Part shown: piece by piece, positions 16,105-22,730 of the stretch
Layout of the letters: each line of letters begins with the position of its first letter
Position numbering within the stretch: the stretch's first letter is position 1
Assembly (NCBI GenBank): GCA_900553135.1
Contig: USCO01000016.1
Span: 1 to 26,275, forward strand
Source of the DNA: an uncultured Eubacteriales bacterium
Lineage (GTDB): Bacteria; Bacillota; Clostridia; Oscillospirales; Oscillospiraceae
Reading direction: 5' to 3'
Length of the DNA stretch: 26,275 bases
Notes under the pieces: model-generated
Told to the model about the DNA's origin: nothing
The model's input: only the letters and a program-made list of their open reading frames with translations
The model's database searches: none
Program-made: the position numbers and the translations under genes

Positions 16105-17162
16105 GTATTACGGTTCACGAGCGTCCCGGAGTCTACTCCTCCTACGACGCCTCCTCCCTGGTGCGGGGAAGCGACGGGAGAAAGACAGTGGGGCTCATTG
16201 CGGTGAACGCCCAGGCCCAGGCCGGGGCGCCCCAGACCATCACCTCCTACGAGGCGGCCTGTGCCGCCTTTGGCGCGGGAGAGCAGGAGACGGACATGGC
16301 TCAGCTCATTCGGCTGATTTTGCTCAACGGAGCTGCGGCGGTGGTGGCTCTGCCCATTGCCGATGCAGAAGGCTACGACGACGCCTTTACCACCATGAAC
16401 GCCCAGGAGAACGTGAGCATTGTGGTGTGCGACAGCACCGACCAGGGGGTACAGCAGTCCCTGCGGGACGCGGTACTGGCCGCCTCCGCCGCCCGGCGGG
16501 AGCGCATTGCCGTGGTGGCCGGAGCGGCCCAGGAGAGCGTATCCGCCCTCATTGACCGGGCCAAGGCCCTCAACTGCGAGCGGGTGGTACTGGTGGCCCC
16601 CGGCGCGGTGAACGCGGAGGGGGAGGAGCTGTCCGGCGTACCCGCGGCGGCGGCTGTGGCGGGAGCCATTGCCGCCCTCACCGACCCCGCCGTTCCCCTG
16701 GGGGGCGCGGAGCTGCAGGGGCTCAGCGGTCTGGCCAGTCAGTACGGGGACAACGACATCGACCTGCTGGTGCGGGGCGGCGTGACTCCCCTGGAGAGCG
16801 TCAGCGGCACGGTACAGGTGATTCGGGGCATCACCACCCGCACCACCTCCGGCCAGGCCCCCGACGCCACCTGGCGGGAGCTGTCCACCATCCTCATTGT
16901 GGACGATGTGATCCCCACCCTGCGCGCCAGCCTGCAAAGCCGCTTCCGCCGGGCCAAGAACACCGCCCAGAGCCGAGGGGCCATCCGCTCCCAGGTGGTG
17001 CTGGAGCTGGAGAACAAGAAGAGCCGGGAGATCATCACCGCCTACGACGCCGTCAGCGTCACGGCCGACGAGGAGGACCCCACGGTGTGTTTGGTGGAAT
17101 TCTCCTTTACGGTGGCCAGCAGTCTCAACCAGATCTGGCTCACCGCCCACATGATCATCTGA
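16101..17162 (+). CDS. Contractile tail sheath protein (XkdK-like), compact form
   Basis: Polymerises around the tail tube and contracts to drive it through a target envelope. MSITVHERPGVYSSYDAS is the typical sheath N-terminus, whose strand links neighbouring subunits. The C-terminal domain shows DDVIPTLRASLQSRFRRAKNT and the final extended strand VCLVEFSFTVASSLNQIWLTAHM. At 353 residues it is compact; many sheath proteins exceed 450 and PBSX XkdK is, as I recall, about 465, so surface domains are probably absent. Its presence defines the particle as a myovirus-type machine. Confidence 0.9.
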   Translation: MSITVHERPGVYSSYDASSLVRGSDGRKTVGLIAVNAQAQAGAPQTITSYEAACAAFGAGEQETDMAQLIRLILLNGAAAVVALPIADAEGYDDAFTTMNAQENVSIVVCDSTDQGVQQSLRDAVLAASAARRERIAVVAGAAQESVSALIDRAKALNCERVVLVAPGAVNAEGEELSGVPAAAAVAGAIAALTDPAVPLGGAELQGLSGLASQYGDNDIDLLVRGGVTPLESVSGTVQVIRGITTRTTSGQAPDATWRELSTILIVDDVIPTLRASLQSRFRRAKNTAQSRGAIRSQVVLELENKKSREIITAYDAVSVTADEEDPTVCLVEFSFTVASSLNQIWLTAHMII

Positions 17163-17167
17163 ACCGC

Positions 17168-17189
17168 CGCCCCGCCCCAGGGCGGGGCG
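17168..17189 (+). promoter_or_regulatory. GC hairpin between sheath and tube genes
   Basis: A 9-bp stem CGCCCCGCC/GGCGGGGCG with a CCAG loop sits in the only 48-base gap inside the tail operon, 5 bases after the sheath stop. There is no T tract, so it is not a standard terminator. It could stabilise the downstream message or pause transcription to set the sheath-to-tube ratio. Confidence 0.45.
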
Positions 17190-17210
17190 CGACTGTAAGG
17201 AGGGACTATT

Positions 17211-17600
17211 TTGAGTATTGCGGGATTTCCCACCAGCAGCGACATCTATCTGGAGGTGGATGGCGTGAAGGTGGCGGTGGTACAGAGCTACTTTGCCAAG
17301 GCGGCCAAGACCAGCCGGGCGGTGGAGGCCTTCGGCGAGGCCGAACCCGTGGCCACGGTGCCCGGGCAGACCTCCCACACCCTGGAGCTGACCCGGCTGT
17401 ACGCCACCGACGAGGCCATCCGGGACGGCATCAACTTTTACGATCTCACCGACTTCTCCCTGGTCATCTGCAAGCCCGACCGGAAGATCATCTACTCCCA
17501 CTGCCAGTGGAGCGCCATTCAGGAGACGGGCACTTTGGGGGACATGGTGCTGGAGAAGGTGAGCATTGTGGCATCCAAGCGGCTGGAGACGGAGGTGTAA
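17211..17600 (+). CDS. Tail tube protein (XkdM-like)
   Basis: The inner tube subunit of a contractile tail. The 129-residue protein starts at TTG 17211 behind AAGGAGGG with a 6-base spacer. It has the tube pattern: short N-terminal strand (FPTSSDIYLEVDGVKVAVVQSYFAKAAKTSRAVEAFGEAEPVATVPGQ) followed by TLELTRLYATDEAIRDGINFYDL and a last strand ending VLEKVSIVASKRLETEV. The tube immediately follows the sheath and precedes the frameshifted chaperone, as in most myophages. Confidence 0.88.
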   Translation: MSIAGFPTSSDIYLEVDGVKVAVVQSYFAKAAKTSRAVEAFGEAEPVATVPGQTSHTLELTRLYATDEAIRDGINFYDLTDFSLVICKPDRKIIYSHCQWSAIQETGTLGDMVLEKVSIVASKRLETEV

Positions 17601-17601
17601 G

Positions 17602-17940
17602 ATGGAGGGCTCTATCTTAGCCGCCCGGGACCGCATGGACCTGGACAACGGCATGCAGCTGCGGCTGCTCTCCGCCCTGGAGGTGCTGCAGGCCCGGCGG
17701 GAGGCCGGGGAGCTGTGGGAGACCGAGCACGAGCGGGCCCTGTGCTCCAACGCCTGTCTGCTGGCCCGTGCCCTGGAGGAGGACGGCAAACCCGTGTTTT
17801 CCAGCGGCCGGGAGGTGCTCTCCGCCCTGCGGGTGGAGGAGATCGCCGCCCTGGCCGCCGCCTGGGGCCGCTTCAACCGGGAGGAGAACCCCGGTCTGTC
17901 TCTGGGCCAGGAGGAGGCCGAGGGAGTAAAAAAAAACTGA
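17602..17940 (+). CDS. Tail assembly chaperone, short form (gpG/XkdN-like)
   Basis: A 112-residue helical acidic protein beginning one base after the tube stop (ATG 17602, with GGAGGTG upstream). Cytoplasmic chaperones at this site hold the tape measure and recruit tube subunits before tail polymerisation. It is rich in helix-forming segments (MQLRLLSALEVLQARREAGELWE; VEEIAALAAAWGRFN) and ends at TGA directly after a run of nine A residues that forms a programmed frameshift site. Function is inferred from position and from the frameshift architecture, which is a hallmark of this gene pair. Confidence 0.72.
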   Translation: MEGSILAARDRMDLDNGMQLRLLSALEVLQARREAGELWETEHERALCSNACLLARALEEDGKPVFSSGREVLSALRVEEIAALAAAWGRFNREENPGLSLGQEEAEGVKKN

Positions 17941-18233
17941 AATCTGACCCGGCGGAACGGCTGCGCTGGCGGGTGCTGCGGGAATTTGGGGCTCTGCCCA
18001 CCGAGGCGCGGGCCCGGGACATGCGGGAGCGGGACTATGTGTGGTGTGTGGCCAACCTGCTGCTGGACCGGGAGGAGGAGCTGGACGCCCTGTGCCCCGC
18101 CTGCCGCGCCCGGGTGGAGGCTCAGGCCTGCCCGGTATGCGGTGCGGCCAAAGAGTCTGGAGAGGGCGGGGTGAATCCCAGCTTCGACAAGGAACGGTTT
18201 GAACGGATGAAACGAGGTGAAGGTCATGACTGA
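17602..18233 (+). CDS. Tail assembly chaperone, -1 frameshift fusion (gpGT-like) with zinc ribbon
   Basis: The ribosome can slip back one base at A AAA AAC (17931-17937) and continue in the second frame (CTG AAA TCT...) to TGA at 18231-18233, giving a fusion of about 210 residues: 112 shared plus 98 new. The extension (KSDPAERLRWRVLREFGALPTEARARDMRERDYVWCVANLLLD) carries a zinc-ribbon pattern CPAC-x8-CPVC and ends NPSFDKERFERMKRG. The second frame has no clear ribosome binding site and start of its own, which supports expression by frameshift. In lambda-like systems the long form binds the tape measure; here no normal tape measure is encoded, so its partner is unclear. Confidence 0.72.
17909..17974 (+). 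promoter_or_regulatory. Programmed -1 ribosomal frameshift signal
   Basis: Nine A residues at 17928-17936 followed by C contain the canonical heptamer A AAA AAC in the zero frame (17931-17937) and, three bases earlier, A AAA AAA. The zero-frame stop TGA follows at once. Overlapping AGGAGG sequences at 17909-17917 lie 13 bases upstream, near the distance at which an internal Shine-Dalgarno stimulates slippage in dnaX. Nine bases downstream a stem ACCCG-GCG/CGC-CGGGT (17947-17974, with bulges) could add a roadblock. Confidence 0.75.
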
Positions 18234-18732
18234 CCAGCTGCTGGACCTTTTGGACCAGGAGGAGGTGCTGGAGGGGGCGGAGGAGAGCGGATTTTCCTTC
18301 ACTCCCCTGCTCTCTCCCTACCCTGCCGCCGCCCCGGCGGCCTGGGAGGAGGAGGAGGAGGCCCAGTCCCCCGCCGGAGAAAACGGGCCCCCTCCCCTGT
18401 CCGAAGCTTCCGCTGCGGAGGATTGGACGGAAGCAGAGGGGCAGGAAACGCTGCCCCTGCTGGCCCAGATGCAGGCCATGGACCGGGCCGGACAGGCTCT
18501 GGCCCTGGGCGGGACGGCGGCGGGACAGAGAGAGGGGGGCGCCTTCTCTCCCCTGCCCCTGCCCGGGAGCCGCGGCACGGGCGGGGCCGGGGAATTTCCT
18601 TCCGGCGGCGGACTCCACTTAAACCGGGGCGGCGAGGTGCCCGGCGCGGGAGATGTGTGGAGCGCCCAGCGGCTGGACCGCATCTTCCGCCAGGACAGCC
18701 GCCGCTACGACCAGGGCTTTGCCCTGTACTAA
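18226..18732 (+). CDS. Low-complexity protein in the tape-measure slot
   Basis: A 168-residue protein rich in Ala, Gly, Pro and Glu. It holds an acidic N-terminus (MTDQLLDLLDQEEVLEGAEESG), long proline- and glutamate-rich linkers (SPYPAAAPAAWEEEEEA; GGAFSPLPLPGSRGTGG), and a more ordered basic C-terminus (WSAQRLDRIFRQDSRRYDQGF). No transmembrane helix or long coiled coil is visible. Between the chaperone and the LysM protein, contractile phages encode the tape measure (XkdO in PBSX, over 1000 residues). I do not recognise the family. ATG 18226 is preferred over GTG 18217 because GAGGTG lies 6 bases upstream; it overlaps the previous frame by 8 bases. It may be a miniature ruler, a chaperone-linked adaptor or a head-tail accessory protein. 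Confidence 0.6.
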   Translation: MTDQLLDLLDQEEVLEGAEESGFSFTPLLSPYPAAAPAAWEEEEEAQSPAGENGPPPLSEASAAEDWTEAEGQETLPLLAQMQAMDRAGQALALGGTAAGQREGGAFSPLPLPGSRGTGGAGEFPSGGGLHLNRGGEVPGAGDVWSAQRLDRIFRQDSRRYDQGFALY

Positions 18733-18748
18733 GAAAGGAGGAGGACCA

Positions 18749-19324
18749 TTGGAACTGACCCCCATGCGCTACAAGGGCTACACCTGGCCCCACAACCCCA
18801 GGGTCTATTCCATCGACTACCAGCGGCAGATGGCGGTAAATAAAATCCCCTTTGGCCTGTACTATTTGCAGGATCTGGGCCGCACCCGGCGGGTCATGGA
18901 GGGAGAAGGGGAATTTACCGGGGAGGACGCCTACCACCAGTTTGGTCAGCTGGCCAACGTATTTTATGAGACGGGCCCCGGCCTGCTGATCCACCCCCTG
19001 TGGCAGACGGCCAGCGCCTATTTTGTCTCCCTGCGGCTGGAGCAGGAGCCCCAGCCCGACTATGTGCGCTACTCCTTTACCTTTTGGGAGGATGTGGACT
19101 ACTACTCCGGCCAGGTGAAGGTGGTATCGGGGAGCGGCACTTCCTCTGGGAGCCAGGGGACCGGCGGCGGGAAGGTGCCCGTATACCACCAGGTGGTGAA
19201 GGGGGACACCCTGTGGGACATCGCCAACCGCTATGGGCTCACCCTGAGCCAGCTTATTGAACTCAACCCCCAGATCAAAAACCCCAACCTCATCCACGTG
19301 GGAGAGGCGGTGCGGGTATCGTGA
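18749..19324 (+). CDS. LysM-containing tail/baseplate protein (XkdP-like)
   Basis: A 191-residue protein. The N-terminal two-thirds (YTWPHNPRVYSIDYQRQMAV...; YHQFGQLANVFYETGPGLLIHP) is the phage domain seen in XkdP-type proteins. It is followed by a short Gly/Ser linker and one LysM domain at about residues 145-191 (VVKGDTLWDIANRYGLTLSQ...). LysM binds N-acetylglucosamine polymers in peptidoglycan, and related gp53/XkdP proteins sit at the baseplate hub. The start is TTG 18749 after AGGAGGAGG; the next in-frame ATG (18764) has no comparable ribosome binding site. The stop overlaps the next GTG (GTGA). No hydrolase domain is present. Confidence 0.82.
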   Translation: MELTPMRYKGYTWPHNPRVYSIDYQRQMAVNKIPFGLYYLQDLGRTRRVMEGEGEFTGEDAYHQFGQLANVFYETGPGLLIHPLWQTASAYFVSLRLEQEPQPDYVRYSFTFWEDVDYYSGQVKVVSGSGTSSGSQGTGGGKVPVYHQVVKGDTLWDIANRYGLTLSQLIELNPQIKNPNLIHVGEAVRVS

Positions 19325-20271
19325 CAAGCTATGTGACCGACCCCTCCGGGGCCCTGATCCGGCTGCCCGCTCCCCTGTCCTGGACCTTCAGTTACACCTG
19401 CGGCGTCCCCTGCGACAGCTTTCGGGTGCGGTGCCTGTGGGACCGGGGCAGCGCCCTCTCCCCTCAGACTTGGGTGGGCTTTCAGGCCTGGGAGGGGACC
19501 GAGCGGGTATTTACCGGCCTGGTGGACGAGTGCGAGGTGGTGCTCTCCGGCCAGGGTTCCTTTCTGGAGGTCACCGGCCGGGGCATGGCCGCCCGGCTGC
19601 TGGACAACGAGGCCCTGGGCCAGGACTACCAGGCGGCCACCCCCCAGGACATCCTCCGGGACCACGTGACCCCCTACGGCATTCAGGTGGCGCGCATGGA
19701 AGGGCTGGGCACGGTGTCCCCCTTCTCGGTGGCCACGGGCAGCAGCGAGTGGTCCGTTTTATACGAATTTGCCCGGTACTATAACCAGATCTCCCCCCGC
19801 TTTGACCGGGAGGGCCGCCTGGTACTGGCCCCCTGGGACAGCGGGCGGACGGTTTTGCTGGACGAGTCGGTGCCGGTGACCCAAATGGTCTGTCGGGACA
19901 AGCGCTACGGGGTGCTGTCCCAGGTGGTGGTGCGGGACCGCTATCAGGGCCTGACTCAGCAGGTGGACAACGCCAGCTTTCAGGCTCTGGGCGGGCAGCG
20001 CCGCCAGGTGATCACCATGCCGGGGCGCAGCCAGTATCAGGCCATGCGCTACAGCGGCCAGTTTCAGCTGGACCGCTCGGCCGCCGAGCAGCTGCGGCTG
20101 GAGGTGACGGTGGCCGTCCCCTTCTTCGCCCAGCCGGGAGATCTGGTACAGGTGCAGCGGGGCGGCTGGCCCAGGACGGGCACCTTCCGGGTGGCCCAGG
20201 CCCAGGTAGGAATGGACGAGGACGGGAGCTGGACCCTGCTGGAACTGGGTCCTCCCGACCAGATAGATTGA
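19321..20271 (+). CDS. Baseplate hub protein (XkdQ / gpD / gp27-like)
   Basis: A 316-residue protein starting at GTG 19321, overlapping the LysM gene by four bases. Hub-like features include WTFSYTCGVPCDSFRVRCLWD (first tube-like domain), VFTGLVDECEVVLSGQGSFLEVTGRGMAARLLDNE (the 'GxVDxxxxxxxxxGxxLxxxGRD' pattern of gpD/gp27 hubs), and a C-terminal VAVPFFAQPGDLVQVQRGGW domain. It forms the trimeric hub that connects the six-fold tube to the central spike. Length agrees with PBSX XkdQ. Confidence 0.82.
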   Translation: MTSYVTDPSGALIRLPAPLSWTFSYTCGVPCDSFRVRCLWDRGSALSPQTWVGFQAWEGTERVFTGLVDECEVVLSGQGSFLEVTGRGMAARLLDNEALGQDYQAATPQDILRDHVTPYGIQVARMEGLGTVSPFSVATGSSEWSVLYEFARYYNQISPRFDREGRLVLAPWDSGRTVLLDESVPVTQMVCRDKRYGVLSQVVVRDRYQGLTQQVDNASFQALGGQRRQVITMPGRSQYQAMRYSGQFQLDRSAAEQLRLEVTVAVPFFAQPGDLVQVQRGGWPRTGTFRVAQAQVGMDEDGSWTLLELGPPDQID

Positions 20272-20284
20272 GGTGAGTGCAAAC

Positions 20285-20731
20285 ATGTGGACATCAAAGC
20301 CCGCCCCCCGGCTGCCCTCGGAGGAGCCCTGGGCGGACACCGGAACTGTGACCCTGGGGGGCGACCCGGCGGCGGTCTCCCTGGGTGGAGAGCGCCGTCA
20401 GGTCCCCGTATACGCCCCCGGGGGCTACCAGTGGCGGCCCGCCGCGGGGGACCAGGTCCTGGTGCTGAAAGCGGGGGCCCAGCGGGAGTCCCCCTGTGTG
20501 GCGGGGGTATGCTGCCAGAGCGGAGAACTCTCCCCCGGAGAGGTGCGTATCTCCAGCGGCAGCGGACAGCTCCGTCTGCGGGACAGCCGGGTGGACATAC
20601 AAGGCCAGCTGTGGGTGAACGGAGAGACCCTGGACGCCCTGGTGGAGCGGCTGGCCACCCGCATTGCCCAGGATGTGGTCTCCGAAGCCATGGACGGAGG
20701 CGGCAGCGAGGGCGGAGAGGAAGGAGGTTAA
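20285..20731 (+). CDS. Baseplate spike-like OB-fold protein (gpV / XkdR-position)
   Basis: A 148-residue protein whose first half has OB-fold character of spike proteins (RRQVPVYAPGGYQWRPAAGDQVLVLKA). It is followed by a short repetitive beta section (GEVRISSGSGQLRLRDSRVDIQGQLWVNGETL), as in the beta-helix of gpV-like tips, and a helical acidic end with Gly/Glu tail. ATG 20285 is chosen because TTGAGGTGA lies 8 bases upstream. A metal-binding tip motif HxH is not seen, so it may be the spike base without a sharpened apex. In PBSX this place holds the DUF2577 gene xkdR. Confidence 0.65.
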   Translation: MWTSKPAPRLPSEEPWADTGTVTLGGDPAAVSLGGERRQVPVYAPGGYQWRPAAGDQVLVLKAGAQRESPCVAGVCCQSGELSPGEVRISSGSGQLRLRDSRVDIQGQLWVNGETLDALVERLATRIAQDVVSEAMDGGGSEGGEEGG

Positions 20732-20734
20732 CCC

Positions 20735-21088
20735 ATGGAACGAAAACTGATGGGCGGGGACTATGTCCCTGACGGCCGGGGCGGGTTGGAAACTCTGAGC
20801 CGGGAGGAGGCCCTGTTGCAGCGGGTTCTGTTCCGGCTCACCGCCCGGCGGGGGCAGTTCCCCTTTCTGCCCAACATGGGCAGCCGCCTGTACCAGCTGG
20901 GACGGGAAAAGCCCTCCGCCCGCCAGGCTCTGGCCACCCAGTACGCCGCCGAGGCCCTGCGGGAGGAGGCCGAGCTGGAGGTCACGGGCGCCCAGCTGGA
21001 CTACGGAGCGGACCGGCTGGGTCAGCTGACGGTCTTTCTCCGCTGGCAGGGGGAGGACCTGTCCGTGTCGGTGGAGCTTCAGAGTTAA
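20735..21088 (+). CDS. Baseplate wedge protein, gp25/XkdS-like (DUF2634)
   Basis: A 117-residue protein with the gp25 lysozyme-like fold signature: a long helix-strand array with FRLTARRGQFPFLPNMGSRLY (the 'xxRRGExxxxPxxGSxL' region), followed by an EALREEAELEVTGAQLDYG helix-strand pair and RLGQLTVFLRWQGEDLSVSVEL strands. gp25 proteins nucleate the sheath and lock it to the baseplate. ATG 20735 has GGAGG 8 bases upstream, and the gene starts three bases after the previous stop. Confidence 0.82.
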   Translation: MERKLMGGDYVPDGRGGLETLSREEALLQRVLFRLTARRGQFPFLPNMGSRLYQLGREKPSARQALATQYAAEALREEAELEVTGAQLDYGADRLGQLTVFLRWQGEDLSVSVELQS

Positions 21089-21101
21089 AGGAGGGATTTG
21101 G

Positions 21102-22154
21102 ATGAAAACCGTGGATGAAATTTACGAGGAGATGCTGGTGTGTCTGGAGGAAAAGACCGGTCTGGAGCCTCAGGAGGGCTGCGACCTGGCGGTGCGGCTG
21201 TATGCCGTGGCCGCCCAGGTATCCGCCCTATACATCCAGGCCCAGTGGATCGCCCGCCAGGCCTTTCCCCAGACGGCGGAGAGCGACTATCTGGATCTCC
21301 ACGCCCAGGTGCGGGGGCTGGAGCGGAAGGAGGCGGTGGCCGCTCAAGGCATTCTCCGCTTCACCGGAGAGACAGTGGACTGGGAGCGCACCATCCCCAA
21401 GGGGACGGTGTGCGTGACCACGGGGCTGGTACGCTTTGAGACCACCGCCGACGCGGTCCTCTCCCCCGGAGCGACTTCTGTGGACGTGCCCGCCCAGGCC
21501 CTGCTTCCCGGCCGGGAGGGCAATGTGGCCGCCCACACGGTGACGGCCATGGCGGTGGCCCCTCTGGGGGTGCAGCGCTGCGACAACCCCGCGCCCTTTA
21601 CCGGCGGGCAGGACCAGGAGAGCGACGCAGACCTGCGGCAGCGGGTGCTGGACACCTTCCGCCGCCTGCCCAACGGAGCTAACGCCGCCTTCTACGAACA
21701 GGGGGCCCTCTCCTTTGACCAGGTGGCCGCCGCCTCGGTGATCCCCCGGCCCCGGGGGCTGGGCACCCTGGATGTAGTGGTGGCCACCTACAGCGGCATC
21801 CCCGGAGGGGAGCTTTTGAAGGAGCTGGAGGAATATTTTCAGGCCCGGCGGGAAATTTCGGTGGAGGTACAGGTGAAGGCCCCCGAGACGGTGACGGTGG
21901 ATATCTCCGTAAAGGTGGCCCACCAGGCCGGGCAGGAAGCCGATACAGTGCAGGCACGGGTACGGGAGGCCATCCAGCGCTGGTTTACCGGGGAGCGGCT
22001 GGGCAAAGACGTACTGCTGGCCCAGCTGGGCAACCTGATTTACAGCTGTGAGGGTGTGGAAAACTACACCATTCTCGCCCCTGTGGCCGACAAGCCCATG
22101 CAGCCCGGCCAGCTGCCTGTGCTGGGCAGTCTGACGGTGGAGGGAATGGCATGA
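21102..22154 (+). CDS. Baseplate J-like wedge protein (XkdT / gp6-like)
   Basis: A 350-residue protein, the same size as PBSX XkdT as I recall. Recognisable baseplate J features are AFPQTAESDYLDLHAQVRGLERKEA, then AAQGILRFTGE and TIPKGTVCVTTGLVRFETT, VDVPAQALLPGREGNVAAHTVTAM, and ESDADLRQRVLDTFRRLPNGANAAFYEQ. It forms the wedge dimers that link hub and sheath. ATG 21102 lies after AAAGGAGG. Its stop overlaps the next gene by four bases. Confidence 0.93.
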   Translation: MKTVDEIYEEMLVCLEEKTGLEPQEGCDLAVRLYAVAAQVSALYIQAQWIARQAFPQTAESDYLDLHAQVRGLERKEAVAAQGILRFTGETVDWERTIPKGTVCVTTGLVRFETTADAVLSPGATSVDVPAQALLPGREGNVAAHTVTAMAVAPLGVQRCDNPAPFTGGQDQESDADLRQRVLDTFRRLPNGANAAFYEQGALSFDQVAAASVIPRPRGLGTLDVVVATYSGIPGGELLKELEEYFQARREISVEVQVKAPETVTVDISVKVAHQAGQEADTVQARVREAIQRWFTGERLGKDVLLAQLGNLIYSCEGVENYTILAPVADKPMQPGQLPVLGSLTVEGMA

Positions 22155-22729
22155 GCTACGCCCAGTATTTAACCCAGCTGCTGCGCCCCCTGGGGGTATA
22201 CGATGTGGACGCCCCCTACTTCCGGGGCGAGCTGGAGACCCAGGGAGCTGCCCTGGATGGGGCGGAGGCAGCCCTGGACGAGGTGCAGCGGGAGAGCTGC
22301 GTGGCCACCGCCCGGGACTGGGGGTTGGAGCAGCTCATTTCCCTGCTGCCCCGCCGTCCCGCAGCGGAGGATTCTCAGGCCATGGCCCAGGCGGTGGCCG
22401 CCCTGCTGCGCATCAGCGGGGACAGCTTTACTCTCGCCGCCATCAACGACACCCTGGCCGGGTGCGGCGTGGCCGCCCTGGCCGAGGAGACCGGCGTTCC
22501 CGGCACGGTGGCCGTCTCCTTTCCCAACATCCCCGGCATCCCCAAAAATTTTCAGGAGATCTCCGCCATCATTGCGGACATTCTCCCCGCCCATTTGCGC
22601 ATTGACTACCGCTTCTGGTACATCACCTGGGCTATGCTGGAGGAAAAGCTGCCCTCCTGGCAGGCCATTGAGAGCCGTGGGCTCACCTGGGAAGAGCTGG
22701 AGTCCTATGTGGAGGAGGAGGCTCCCTGA
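22151..22729 (+). CDS. Baseplate protein XkdU-like (YmfQ, DUF2313)
   Basis: A 192-residue protein; PBSX XkdU is about the same length, as I recall. Features are SYAQYLTQLLRPLGVYDVDAPYFRGELETQGAALDGAEAAL near the start and FPNIPGIPKNFQEISAIIADILPAHLRIDYRFWYITWAMLE near the end, typical of DUF2313. In phages the protein connects the baseplate wedge to tail fibres. Here it is the last gene of the module: no fibre, chaperone or lysis gene follows, only a terminator 1 base after the stop. Confidence 0.87.
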   Translation: MSYAQYLTQLLRPLGVYDVDAPYFRGELETQGAALDGAEAALDEVQRESCVATARDWGLEQLISLLPRRPAAEDSQAMAQAVAALLRISGDSFTLAAINDTLAGCGVAALAEETGVPGTVAVSFPNIPGIPKNFQEISAIIADILPAHLRIDYRFWYITWAMLEEKLPSWQAIESRGLTWEELESYVEEEAP

Positions 22730-22730
22730 C

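Larger units (their letters stand above)
9816..22729 (+). mobile_element. PBSX-like phage structural cluster, likely domesticated (head, packaging and contractile tail only)
   Basis: Twenty consecutive plus-strand reading frames follow the order of the Bacillus PBSX late operon (xtmA, xtmB, xkdE to xkdU), with most neighbours overlapping by 1-8 bases. Packaging, capsid, connector, sheath, tube and baseplate functions are present. Absent are an integrase or recombinase, a repressor, replication genes, holin, endolysin, tail fibres and a normal tape measure. I saw no flanking direct repeat or tRNA gene. Base composition matches the neighbours. The right end is a bidirectional terminator. It may be a decayed prophage, a phage tail-like bacteriocin that kept its head genes, or a gene-transfer-agent-like particle. 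Confidence 0.8.

Noticed and set aside
15978..18302. A 774-codon minus-strand frame opposite the sheath, tube and chaperone genes.
   Set aside because: Arg/Ser/Gly-rich shadow of genes with clear sheath and tube signatures on the plus strand; there is no promoter or ribosome binding site.
18749..19324. LysM protein as a lysis enzyme (endolysin) for the element.
   Set aside because: It has a LysM binding domain but no amidase, glycosidase or peptidase domain, and its position and N-terminal part match the XkdP tail family.
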